Source: Brachybacterium subflavum
GTDB taxonomy: Bacteria > Actinomycetota > Actinomycetes > Actinomycetales > Dermabacteraceae
NCBI RefSeq assembly: GCF_009299795.1
Contig: NZ_VIGP01000008.1
Location: forward strand, 71,427-135,426
DNA length: 64,000 nt
Direction of reading: 5' to 3'
Shown: one piece after another, positions 36,904-45,095 of the stretch
How positions within the stretch are numbered: the first letter of the stretch is position 1
How the letters are laid out: each line of letters opens with the position of its first letter
Translations under genes and position numbers: made by a program
The notes under the pieces: generated by a model
What the model was told of the DNA's origin: nothing
What the model saw: only the letters and a program-made list of their open reading frames with translations
Database searches by the model: none

Positions 36904-37881
36904 ATGCGCCGTCGTGGTTTCCTCTCTCTGACCATCCCCGGTCTCCTCGCCCTCGCCAGCTGCTCGTCGACCGCAGCCGATTCCGGCTCATCGGCGAGCG
37001 ACGGGGGCGGCGCCGGCTCCGGGGCCTTCTCGTACTCGCCCGAGGGGTACGACGGCCTGACCGTCGAGCTCGACCAGACGCCGAAGAAGATCGTCGCCGA
37101 CATCTACTCGGCCGCCGCTCTCCAGCCCTTCGGGATCACCTTCGCGGGAGTCTTCGGCTTCGGCAAGGGCGCCGGCGGCCAGGGGGACCTGGACCTGGAG
37201 AAGGAGAACATCATCGGCCTCGATGCCGAGTTCAGCCTCGAGAAGCTCGCCGCCGCGACCCCCGACCTCGTCATCGGGGTCGGCAACGAGAAGGGCGACG
37301 GCTGGACCTGGTGGGACGAGAAGGTGACCACGCAGGTCTCCGAGGTCGCACCGTTCCTGCCCGTCCGCATGAGCGGCACGCCCCAGGAGATGATCGACCG
37401 CTACACGGGCGTCGCGAAGGCGCTCGGCGCCGATGTCGACACCCCGGAGCAGAAGCAGGCCAAGAAGGATTTCGATGCCGCGACGGAGCGCGTCCGCGCG
37501 GTCGCCGAGGAGAAGAAGGATTGGCTGACGGTGATGGCCCTGAACATCGCCGGCGACGACATCTACACGAGCGACACCCTCGGCGTCACCACCATGCTCG
37601 CCGACCTGGGGCTGAACCTCGTGGGCCCCGAGGCCCCGAAGGACAGCGCCTGGGCCACGTCGACCTGGGAGAAGATCAGCGACTACGACGCCGACGTCAT
37701 CCTCCTCGCCGAGACGTCGACCGGCTACGAGGAGAACCCCCTGTGGACCTCGCTCCCCGCCGTCGAGGCCGACCAGGTGGGCAGCTGGGACGACAAGCGC
37801 GCGTACTCCTACACCGTGCAGACGACGTGGCTGAACGACCTCGCAGAGGTGCTGGAGAAGGCCGAGGACGTCGTCAAGTGA
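36904..37881 (+). CDS. Iron-siderophore ABC transporter substrate-binding lipoprotein
   Basis: 325 residues from the ATG at 36904 (AGGAG 7 nt upstream). RRRGFLS plus a hydrophobic core and the lipobox LASC (cysteine at about 20) indicate a Tat-like lipoprotein. The mature protein has the FepB/FhuD-type two-lobe fold with a long central helix: KIVADIYSAAALQPFGITFAG near 61, AATPDLVIGVG near 118 and TSTGYEENPLW near 275. It captures a ferric siderophore outside the membrane. GTGA overlap couples it to the first permease. Confidence 0.9.
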   Translation: MRRRGFLSLTIPGLLALASCSSTAADSGSSASDGGGAGSGAFSYSPEGYDGLTVELDQTPKKIVADIYSAAALQPFGITFAGVFGFGKGAGGQGDLDLEKENIIGLDAEFSLEKLAAATPDLVIGVGNEKGDGWTWWDEKVTTQVSEVAPFLPVRMSGTPQEMIDRYTGVAKALGADVDTPEQKQAKKDFDAATERVRAVAEEKKDWLTVMALNIAGDDIYTSDTLGVTTMLADLGLNLVGPEAPKDSAWATSTWEKISDYDADVILLAETSTGYEENPLWTSLPAVEADQVGSWDDKRAYSYTVQTTWLNDLAEVLEKAEDVVK

Positions 37882-39077
37882 GCCCGTCCGCCGGCACGGC
37901 CGCACCTCGCGGACAGGTCGCCGCCCCCGGGGGTCCGGCCGAACTGCCCGAGGAGTCGCCGTCGGGGACGGAGGACGCGACGCCGCCGGGGACCGAGGAC
38001 GCGACGGCGGTCCTGGGCGCCGGCACCGACGCCGACACCGACGCCGACACCGGGCTCGACACCGACGAGCCGATCCGGGTGGGCGGCACCGGCCGGCTCC
38101 TGCTCGCCGTCGGCCTCCTGCTGCTGCTCGGGCTCGCGCTCCTGGCGAGCCTGTGCATCGGGGACCGGCAGATCCCGCCCGGGACGGTGCTGCGCTCGCT
38201 CCTGGAGCACGACGAGGCCACGGTCGACGGACGCGTGGTGTGGGGCTCGCGGGTCCCCAGGACCCTCGGCGGCCTCGTCGTCGGCGCCGCCATGGCCGTC
38301 GCCGGAGCGCTCGTGCAGTCGCTGACGCGCAACCCGTTGGCGGACCCCGGGATCCTCGGCGTGAACGCGGGCTCCGCCCTCGCCGTCGCCGCCGGGACCT
38401 CACTGCTCGGCATCGCCGGGATGGCGGGCCAGCTCTGGCTGGCGCTGGCCGGTGCGCTGATCGCCACCGTGGCCGTGCTCGCGATCGGTGCAGCCGGACG
38501 CAGCGGCGGCGATCCGGTGCGGCTGACGCTCTCCGGCGTGGCCTTCGCGGCCGTCGCCTCCGGCTTCACGACCGCGGTCACCCTGCTCGATCCCGCGGCC
38601 TTCGACGCCATGCGCTCGTGGGCGGCGGGCTCGCTGTCCGTGCGAGGACTGGGACCGGCCCTGCGGGCCGTGCCGTTCATCGTCGTCGGCCTGCTGGCGG
38701 CGATGCTGACCGCGCGCTCGCTCAACGCGATCGCTCTCGGCGACGACCTGGCCGCGACCCTCGGGGTGCGGCTCGGACGGGCGCGCGCCATCGGCATCCT
38801 CGGCATCACCCTGTGCTGCGGCGCGGCGACTGCGATCGCCGGCCCGATCGGCTTCGTGGGCCTGATGGTCCCGCACGTGGTGCGCTGGGCGACGGGACCG
38901 AACCAGGGGTGGATCCTGGCGCAATCGGCCCTCGGCGGGCCGGTGCTGCTGCTCGCGGCCGACGTGGTCGCACGGATCGCCGCTCCCGGCGGGCTCCCCG
39001 TCGGCGTGGTCACCGCGTTCCTCGGCGCCCCGGTGCTGATCGCGATGGTGCGCTCGAAGGCGGTGTCGACCCTATGA
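37878..39077 (+). CDS. FecCD family siderophore ABC permease 1
   Basis: 399 residues from a GTG overlapping the previous stop by 4 nt. A cytoplasmic tail of about 70 residues, Pro/Glu/Asp-rich with an Asp-Thr/Ala repeat (TDADTDADTGLDTD), precedes a FecCD/BtuC-type domain of about ten helices. RVPRTLGGLVVGAAMAVAGALVQ (in part), RNPLADPGILGVNAG and GPIGFVGLMVPHVVR are family hallmarks; the last region contacts the ATPase. The long acidic tail is unusual for the family. Confidence 0.93.
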   Translation: MSPSAGTAAPRGQVAAPGGPAELPEESPSGTEDATPPGTEDATAVLGAGTDADTDADTGLDTDEPIRVGGTGRLLLAVGLLLLLGLALLASLCIGDRQIPPGTVLRSLLEHDEATVDGRVVWGSRVPRTLGGLVVGAAMAVAGALVQSLTRNPLADPGILGVNAGSALAVAAGTSLLGIAGMAGQLWLALAGALIATVAVLAIGAAGRSGGDPVRLTLSGVAFAAVASGFTTAVTLLDPAAFDAMRSWAAGSLSVRGLGPALRAVPFIVVGLLAAMLTARSLNAIALGDDLAATLGVRLGRARAIGILGITLCCGAATAIAGPIGFVGLMVPHVVRWATGPNQGWILAQSALGGPVLLLAADVVARIAAPGGLPVGVVTAFLGAPVLIAMVRSKAVSTL

Positions 39078-40279
39078 CCGCACGCAGCATCGCCCAGACC
39101 TCCCCACCATCGGCCTCCCCTGCTCCGCCGAGCGGCAGTGGGCAGGAGAGCGGCAGTGAGCAGGAGAACGGCAGCGGGCAGGAGAGAAGTGGGCAGGAGA
39201 GCCGCAGCGGGCAGACGGCCCCCAGGGCGCCGCGCACGCTCAGGCTCCCGACCCTCGGACGGGGCCACGTCCCCCTCCCGCTGCGCACGCTCGGCGTGTG
39301 CCTGGCGATCCTGATCGCCTGCATGGCGATGCTCGTCCTCGCCGTCAGCACAGGCGACCTCATGATCCCCGTGCGACAGGTGGTGCCGGCCCTGTTCGGC
39401 GCCGGGGACGGCGGCACGGTCCTGGTGGTCCAGCAGTGGCGCCTGCCGCGCGGGCTGATGGCGCTGCTGCTCGGGGCCGCTCTCGGCATCGGCGGCGCGA
39501 TCTTCCAGTCCCTCACCCGCAATCCGCTGGGCAGTCCCGACGTGATCGGCTTCGGGACCGGCGCGTACACGGGCGCCCTCATCGTGATCCTGCTGCTGGG
39601 CGGCTCGTACCTGGGCACGGCCGCCGGTGCGCTGATCGGCGGCACGGCCACCGCCCTCGTGGTCTACCTGCTGTCCATCACGAAGGGCGCCGGGAGACGC
39701 GGCATCCAGGGGTTCCGCCTGATCGTCGTGGGCATCGGCGTCTCCGCCATGCTCTCCGCGGTCAACACCTGGTTGGTGCTGCACGCGGAGATCGAGGACG
39801 CCATGCGCGTCGCGGTCTGGGGCGCGGGTTCGCTCAACGGGGTCTCCTGGGAGCAGATGCGGCCCACGATCATCACGGTGGTCGCGCTCTGCGCCGCCTG
39901 CGTCGTCCTCGCCGAGCGCATGCACATCCTGGAGATGGGCGACGAATCGGCGTCGGCCCTGGGGGTGCGGGCGGAGGGCACCCGGCTCGCGCTGATGCTC
40001 ACGGGCATCACGGCCGTCGCGCTGGTCTCGGCGGTCGCGGGACCGATCTCCTTCGTCGCCCTCGCCGCCCCGCAGATCGCCAAGCGCCTCACGCGCTCGC
40101 ACGGCATGGCCATCGCACCGGCGGCGCTCATGGGCGCCCTGCTGCTCATCGTCAGCGACTACGTCGCGCAGCGCATCAACCCGACCAGCCCCCTGCCCGT
40201 CGGCGTCGTCACCGTGTGCGTCGGCGGCATCTACCTCGTGTGGCTGCTCATCTCCGAAGGAAGGAAGCACCTGCGATGA
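39074..40279 (+). CDS. FecCD family siderophore ABC permease 2
   Basis: 401 residues; ATGA overlap with permease 1. The N-terminal 60 residues are hydrophilic and contain repeats of the type GSGQES, encoded by an imperfect 18-bp DNA repeat (39132-39215). The membrane domain carries RLPRGLMALLLGAALGIGGAIFQ (in part), RNPLGSPDVIGFGTG and AGPISFVALAAPQIAKRL. It forms the heterodimeric channel with permease 1. The extended tails on both permeases are a shared oddity. Confidence 0.93.
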   Translation: MTARSIAQTSPPSASPAPPSGSGQESGSEQENGSGQERSGQESRSGQTAPRAPRTLRLPTLGRGHVPLPLRTLGVCLAILIACMAMLVLAVSTGDLMIPVRQVVPALFGAGDGGTVLVVQQWRLPRGLMALLLGAALGIGGAIFQSLTRNPLGSPDVIGFGTGAYTGALIVILLLGGSYLGTAAGALIGGTATALVVYLLSITKGAGRRGIQGFRLIVVGIGVSAMLSAVNTWLVLHAEIEDAMRVAVWGAGSLNGVSWEQMRPTIITVVALCAACVVLAERMHILEMGDESASALGVRAEGTRLALMLTGITAVALVSAVAGPISFVALAAPQIAKRLTRSHGMAIAPAALMGALLLIVSDYVAQRINPTSPLPVGVVTVCVGGIYLVWLLISEGRKHLR

Positions 40280-41139
40280 ACGCCGGGCAGACAGGCACGA
40301 CGAGCGCGGCGGAGCTCGACACCCTCCCACCGGCGCGCGCCGCATCCGGGGCCGCGCCTTCGCGGCTCGCCGCGCGCGGGGCGAGCATCGGCTACGGCGA
40401 GCGCACGGTCATCGAGACCCTCGACGTGCAGATCCCGGATGACTCCTTCACGGTGATCATCGGCCCGAACGCCTGCGGGAAGTCCACGCTCCTGCGGTCC
40501 ATGTCGCGCCTGCTCAAGCCCAGCTCCGGGCACATCGTGCTGGACGGGAAGGACATCCGCTCGATGTCGCCCCGCGCGGTCGCGACGCGGCTCGGCCTGC
40601 TCCCGCAGTCCTCGATCGCGCCCGACGGCATCCGGGTCGGGGACCTCGTGGCACGCGGCAGGTTCCCCCATCGCGGCGCGTTCTCCCGCAACACGCCGGA
40701 GGATCGCGCGGCCGTGGCGGCCGCCCTCGCGGCGACGAGCACGCGGGACCTGGCGACGCGCCTCGTGGACGAGCTCTCGGGCGGGCAGCGCCAGCGCGCC
40801 TGGATCGCCATGGTCCTCGCGCAGGAGACCGACCTCCTGCTCCTGGACGAGCCGACCACGTACCTCGACATCGCGCACCAGATCGGTGTGCTCGAGCTCT
40901 GCGCGCGGCTCAACGCCCAGGGGCGGACGATCGTCGCGGTGCTCCACGACCTCAATCACGCGTGCCGCTTCGCCACCCACATCATCGCCATGCGGGACGG
41001 CCGGATCGTCGCCGAGGGCGCACCGCAGGAGATCATCACGCCGCGTCTCGTCGAGGAGGTGTTCGACCTGCCCTCGGTGGTCATCGAGGACCCCACGACG
41101 GGCCGGCCGCTCGTCGTGCCGCGCCCCTCGTCCTCGTGA
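40276..41139 (+). CDS. Siderophore ABC transporter ATP-binding protein (FepC-like)
   Basis: 287 residues; ATGA overlap with permease 2, and GGAAGGAAG upstream. Walker A GPNACGKST near 63-71, Q-loop LPQ near 112, signature LSGGQRQR near 170, Walker B LLLLDEPT near 191 and the H-loop VLHDLNHA near 223 are all intact. FepC/FecE-type proteins power FecCD permeases. It completes a binding-protein, permease, permease, ATPase operon and ends 14 nt before a convergent gene. Confidence 0.95.
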   Translation: MNAGQTGTTSAAELDTLPPARAASGAAPSRLAARGASIGYGERTVIETLDVQIPDDSFTVIIGPNACGKSTLLRSMSRLLKPSSGHIVLDGKDIRSMSPRAVATRLGLLPQSSIAPDGIRVGDLVARGRFPHRGAFSRNTPEDRAAVAAALAATSTRDLATRLVDELSGGQRQRAWIAMVLAQETDLLLLDEPTTYLDIAHQIGVLELCARLNAQGRTIVAVLHDLNHACRFATHIIAMRDGRIVAEGAPQEIITPRLVEEVFDLPSVVIEDPTTGRPLVVPRPSSS

Positions 41140-41153
41140 CCGGCGAGGCGGGA

Positions 41154-41954
41154 TCACCTGCGGATCGAGCGTGCGCTCCAGCGGCCGTCCTCGTGGCGCA
41201 CCGCGATCGGATGGTCGAAGGCTGCGGAGACCGCCTCGGTGCTGAGCACGTCCCGGATCGGGCCCTGCGCGCTGGCCACGCCGTCGCGCAGCAACAGAGC
41301 GTGCGTGACAGTGGGCGGGATCTCCTCGAGATGGTGGGTGACCAGCAGTGATGTGAGACCGGGGTGGGTGCGGGGCAGTACCTCGAGTGTCTCCATGAGC
41401 TGCTCGCGGGCGGCGACGTCCAGGCCCGTCGTCGGCTCGTCCAGGAGCAGCAGCTCGGGATCGGTGACGAGGGCCCTGGCGATGAGGGCGCGACCGCGCT
41501 CGCCCTGGGAGAGCGTGGGCCATATCGACCCGCGCTTGGTACCCAGCCCCAGCATCTCCATGAGCTCGCGAGCGCGGGCGATCTGCGCGGGCTCCGGCTC
41601 CCAGCGCATCATCTTCTCGGCGGTGCCCGTGAAGCCGGTGAGCACGACCTCCTCGATCGTGAGCGGCGAGCGCACCTTGTGGCGCGGGTCCACGTGCCCG
41701 ATGCGCTCGCGCAGGGCGCGCAGCTCGACGCGTCCCACCTGGTCGCCGAGGATCCGCACGGTCCCGCTCGTGGGATGCGCGTTGCCGCCCGCGAAGCTGA
41801 GGATCGTGCTCTTGCCGGCGCCGTTCGCACCCAGCATCACCCAGTGCTCGCCCCGGCCGATCGCGAAGGTCACGCCGGGCAGGATGAGCTTTCCGGACCG
41901 CTGGAAGGTGACGTCCTCGAAGGAGAGGACGGGGGCAACGGGGGCGGTGGTCAT
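41154..41954 (-). CDS. Orphan ABC ATPase (YlmA/ModF-like)
   Basis: 266 residues from the ATG at 41954 with GAGGAGG before it. Walker A GANGAGKST near 42-50, signature LSQGERGR near 150 (the Q-G-E form common in stand-alone ATPases such as YlmA), Walker B LLLLDEPT near 170 and H-loop LVTHHLEE near 204 are present. No membrane subunit gene is next to it. It may be a soluble ABC protein or join a permease encoded elsewhere. It is convergent with the siderophore operon but carries no visible iron box. Confidence 0.87.
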   Translation of the reverse strand: MTTAPVAPVLSFEDVTFQRSGKLILPGVTFAIGRGEHWVMLGANGAGKSTILSFAGGNAHPTSGTVRILGDQVGRVELRALRERIGHVDPRHKVRSPLTIEEVVLTGFTGTAEKMMRWEPEPAQIARARELMEMLGLGTKRGSIWPTLSQGERGRALIARALVTDPELLLLDEPTTGLDVAAREQLMETLEVLPRTHPGLTSLLVTHHLEEIPPTVTHALLLRDGVASAQGPIRDVLSTEAVSAAFDHPIAVRHEDGRWSARSIRR

Positions 41955-42186
41955 GGTCCTCCTCGGGACGAGATCGCTCGGCGGGCGGGCCGACGGGCGG
42001 ACGCGGTCGGCCAACCCTCTGCCAAGCATGCTGCGGCTCCGCCCGCCGATGGGGCAGTGCCGTCCGATCCTGTCAGGCATCGCCCGTGGACGACGGCCCC
42101 CGTCAATCCCTGGGCGCGAGGACGCGGCGGCAGAGCCTTTCGATGCGGGTGGGGACGTGCCCTCCGACCAGTCATCGATGCGCTCG

Positions 42187-42223
42187 GTGAGGGGAAGCGT
42201 GAGATTCCCACGCTCCCCCTCAC
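42187..42223 (-). terminator. Hairpin behind the HsdR-N-type gene
   Basis: GTGAGGGGAAGCGTG (42187-42201) pairs with CACGCTCCCCCTCAC (42209-42223) at 14 of 15 positions around a 7 nt loop. It lies 35 nt downstream of the minus-strand nuclease gene and separates it from the ABC ATPase gene. The rest of this 304 nt gap shows only the ribosome site of the ATPase gene. Confidence 0.7.
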
Positions 42224-42258
42224 GACTCGTCGATCCTCCGCCCTGAGATCGAGCGGCG

Positions 42259-43356
42259 TCACGCCGTGAAGCGGCGCACCGTCTCTCGGATCGTCTCCGC
42301 GTGGGCATAGATGTCGTCGACGCCCTCGATGCGATGACGGGTCTCGACCTTGTTCTCGTCGAAAAGTCCGATGTGCTTCGTGCTCTTCCCGTTGAACCAG
42401 AGCCTGGCGATGGTGCGGCGGTTGTTGTCGTCGAGGAGGACGGCGAAGTAGGACTTCGAGTCTCGCTGCGTCACCCGCTGCGGCTTCACCTCGCTGCAGG
42501 CGATCGCCTTCACGACCTGATATCCCGCGAGCTCCTCCTCAGTGGTCACCACGTCGCCCTTGACAGGCGCCTCGACCTCGGGAGCGCCCTCGCCCGTCCC
42601 TTGAGCCGCGGCCTCCGCGGCGTCGGGGACTGCGGGCTCGGTGTCCCCGAGCGCGGTCTTGAGGCGCGCATTCACCTGCTCCTTGAGGAACTGCCGCGTC
42701 GCCTTCTCGGTGAGCTCGGTGAACTGACGGATGTTGTCCACGGTCCCGCGCCGATCCGAGACCCTCCCCAAGAGCATTTTGACCCACTCGGGTGAGGGGT
42801 CCCGGAACTCCTCGGCCACCTGGCGCTTCAGCGCACCCACGTACTTCAGCTCCTCCGCGGAGCTGATCACCGAGTCGAGGTTGAAGGTCTCCTTCGTGAG
42901 CTTCTTGAGCTCCGGGAGCGTGGTCTCGTCGATCTCGAGCATGTCCAGAACCAGGAAAGGACGCTCGTCCATGATGTTCGGGGCGTCCAGGTCCGTGTAG
43001 AAGTTGAAGACCTGGCCGTTGGTGAGCACGCCGATGCGTGCGTTGGTCACGGAGAAGTACCGGAAGAGCTGCGAGGCGTGCTTGATGTCGAGGGCGTCGC
43101 CGATCCGCTTGCACTCGATGAGGATCTGGACCTCGCCCTCCTTCATGATCGCGTAGTCGACCTTCTCCCCCCTCTTCGTCCCGTGGTCTGCGGTGAACTC
43201 CGGGACCACCTCGAGGGGATTGAAGACGTCGTACCCCAGAACCCTCGAGATGAAGGGCATGATGAACGCGTTCTTGGTCGCCTCCTCTGTCTGGATGGAC
43301 GCCGACTGCGTGCGGATCTTCGACGCCAGATCGGCGATCGCTTCCTCAAAGCTCAT
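42259..43356 (-). CDS. Solitary HsdR-N-type (PD-(D/E)xK) restriction nuclease-like protein
   Basis: 365 residues from the ATG at 43356 (CAGGAG upstream). The N-terminal half matches the HSDR_N_2 domain found in type I restriction subunits and many single proteins: ATKNAFIMPFISRVLGYDVF near 26-45, then GEKVDYAI and VQILIECKR giving D67, E81 and K83 of a PD-(D/E)xK site. A middle segment with AFRYFSVTNARIGVLTNG follows. The C-terminal 120 residues have a charged linker and an unidentified domain (YFAVLLDDNNRRTIARLWFNG). There is no helicase part and no methylase or specificity gene nearby. It may be a defence nuclease or a housekeeping enzyme; the actual role is unknown. Confidence 0.8.
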   Translation of the reverse strand: MSFEEAIADLASKIRTQSASIQTEEATKNAFIMPFISRVLGYDVFNPLEVVPEFTADHGTKRGEKVDYAIMKEGEVQILIECKRIGDALDIKHASQLFRYFSVTNARIGVLTNGQVFNFYTDLDAPNIMDERPFLVLDMLEIDETTLPELKKLTKETFNLDSVISSAEELKYVGALKRQVAEEFRDPSPEWVKMLLGRVSDRRGTVDNIRQFTELTEKATRQFLKEQVNARLKTALGDTEPAVPDAAEAAAQGTGEGAPEVEAPVKGDVVTTEEELAGYQVVKAIACSEVKPQRVTQRDSKSYFAVLLDDNNRRTIARLWFNGKSTKHIGLFDENKVETRHRIEGVDDIYAHAETIRETVRRFTA

Positions 43357-43531
43357 GGATTGCTCCTGAAAACGCTGAAGCAGGCATGACCTGCATGCGC
43401 GGCACTGCGCATGAGCACATCTTGCGGCTTCCCCGGGCCCGAGGGGGACGAATCCGAGAAATCGCCTCATGGGCGGTTGCAGCGCATCATCCCTGGACGG
43501 CCGCGTCCTGAACCGTGCCCGTGAGGGCGCG

Positions 43532-44617
43532 TCATCCGACGGGCCCGAGCGAGGCCCCCTCGACGAGGGCGCCCACGCGCAGGACGTGCCGCGCGTGCCC
43601 GTCGGCCCCCGCCCCGTGCTCCCCCGCGTCCGTCAGCTCGACCATCCGCTCCACGGCCTCGCGCGCGACCGCCTCGATCGGCAGGCGGATCGTCGTGAGG
43701 CCCAGCAGGTCGAGCCCGTCGCTGATGCCGTCGAAGCCGACCAGATGGACGTCCTCGCCGATGCGCACCCCGCGGGCGCGGGCGGCGCGCATGAGCTCGA
43801 GCGCCGCATAGTCGACGGGGGCGACGATGCAGCTCAGGTCCGCGTCGGCCGCGGCATCGAGCGCCCTGGCGACGCCGGCCCGCACGGGCAGCAGGTCGAT
43901 CTCGCGCACCGTCGCCCCGTGCTCGCGCAGCCGCTCCCGCACGCTGCGCATGCGCAGATCGAACACGCGCGAGTAGAGGACGGGCGCGACCAGCAGCCCC
44001 ACGCGGCGATGGCCGAGGGCGAGGATGCGATCTGCCATCATGCGGCCGTGCGCTGCCTCGTCGTAGCTGATGGACTCCAAGCGCGGATCATCGTTGGGGC
44101 GGCCCACGATCATCACCGGCACGGAGGCGTTCGCGGCGACGATGTCCTCGGGCGGGGTGACGCCGGTGGCGACGAACGCCCCGGCCACGCGCATGCCGAC
44201 GAGCCGCCGCAGTCCCACCACCTCCTCGGGCCCGTACTCGTGGGGGAAGGCGGAGACGCTGATCAGGTGGCGTCCGCGCTCCTGCGCCGCGGCCTGCAGG
44301 GAGCCGATGAGCAGGCCGTACGCGGGGTTCGTGGCGTCGCGGACGACGAGCCCCAGCACGGTGCGCTGGGTGAGCCCGCCGGCGAGCCCGCCCGCGACCA
44401 GGTTCGGCACGTAGCCGAGCTCCCGCGCGGCCTCGTGCACGCGGATCTTCGCGTCCTCCGAGACGCTCGAGCCGGGCTGGAAGACCCGCGAGACCGTCGA
44501 GCGCGAGACGCCCGCACGCCGGGCCACGTCGTCCATGGTCGAGGTGGGGCGCGCAGGTACGGCCGACGTGCACGCGGGCTGTCCTGGATCCTGCGACTGG
44601 TACGGCGAGGGCGGCAT
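43532..44617 (-). CDS. LacI-family transcriptional regulator (ugp-like operon)
   Basis: 361 residues from the ATG at 44617, with GGAGG 7 nt upstream. The helix-turn-helix TMDDVARRAGVSRSTVSRVF near 27-46 and hinge ELGYVPNLVAGGLAGG are followed by a periplasmic-binding-type effector domain with VVRDATNPAYGLLIGSL near 94. It diverges from the ugp-like operon; a LacI-type palindrome at 44844-44857 and the promoter at 44909 lie between. It probably represses that operon and itself. Confidence 0.92.
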   Translation of the reverse strand: MPPSPYQSQDPGQPACTSAVPARPTSTMDDVARRAGVSRSTVSRVFQPGSSVSEDAKIRVHEAARELGYVPNLVAGGLAGGLTQRTVLGLVVRDATNPAYGLLIGSLQAAAQERGRHLISVSAFPHEYGPEEVVGLRRLVGMRVAGAFVATGVTPPEDIVAANASVPVMIVGRPNDDPRLESISYDEAAHGRMMADRILALGHRRVGLLVAPVLYSRVFDLRMRSVRERLREHGATVREIDLLPVRAGVARALDAAADADLSCIVAPVDYAALELMRAARARGVRIGEDVHLVGFDGISDGLDLLGLTTIRLPIEAVAREAVERMVELTDAGEHGAGADGHARHVLRVGALVEGASLGPVG

Positions 44618-44843
44618 CTTCTGTCCTCCGGAGGAGAGGGGTCGACGGCATTCTGCACGGCCCCCATCACAGCTCCACGACGGCCACATGGCGCCCGGGT
44701 GACACCACGGAACCGGTCCGCGGAGCGCTCGCGACGGGCGCGGGGCGTTCGCCTCAACGTCTCCGGAACTCTGCGTGAACCCCGGCCGACGTCGGCCCCC
44801 GAACCGGGCGCCGCCCGGGCCCGCGACCCCCTCACCTCGCCTT

Positions 44844-44857
44844 TGGGAGCGCTCTCA
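44844..44857. promoter_or_regulatory. LacI-family operator
   Basis: TGGGAGCGCTCTCA fits the LacI/GalR palindrome TGnnAnCGnTnnCA and is symmetric except for one pair. It differs by one base from the TGGGAGCGCTCCCA sites known for CebR/CelR regulators in actinobacteria. It lies between the divergent LacI gene and the ugp-like operon, 51 nt before the -35 element. Confidence 0.75.
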
Positions 44858-44908
44858 CCTGGCGTTCCATGTCCAGGCCACCGCCTCGTCACGCCTCGTT
44901 CGCGAACA

Positions 44909-44937
44909 TTGCCCGACCTCCCGGCCCTTCCTACGGT
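44909..44937 (+). promoter_or_regulatory. Promoter of the ugp-like operon
   Basis: TTGCCC (44909-44914) and TACGGT (44932-44937) are spaced by 17 nt and fit sigma-70-type elements. The 5' leader of about 150 nt to the ATG at 45096 contains no obvious structure that I can identify. Confidence 0.5.
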
Positions 44938-45095
44938 GAGATCGCCTCGCCCCGGAGCCCGCCTCCGGAAGCGCCCTGGAGCAGGTCTCCGGACCGGCCC
45001 GCCGACGCACGGCGCGCATCCTCCAGGGCATCTCCGCAGCGATCCGCGAGGCGCGTCGAGACCCCTCTTCGTCCCCTGATCCCGAGGAGCCCCGC

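Noticed and set aside
44716..44734. A second LacI-like site around GGAGCGCTCGC
   Set aside because: Only the centre matches; the outer TG/CA positions are missing.
44844..44857. Calling the ugp-like operon a cellobiose system because of the CebR-like operator
   Set aside because: The site fits any LacI-family protein, and the UgpB-like protein with an adjacent phosphodiesterase argues for glycerophosphodiesters. No beta-glucosidase is present.
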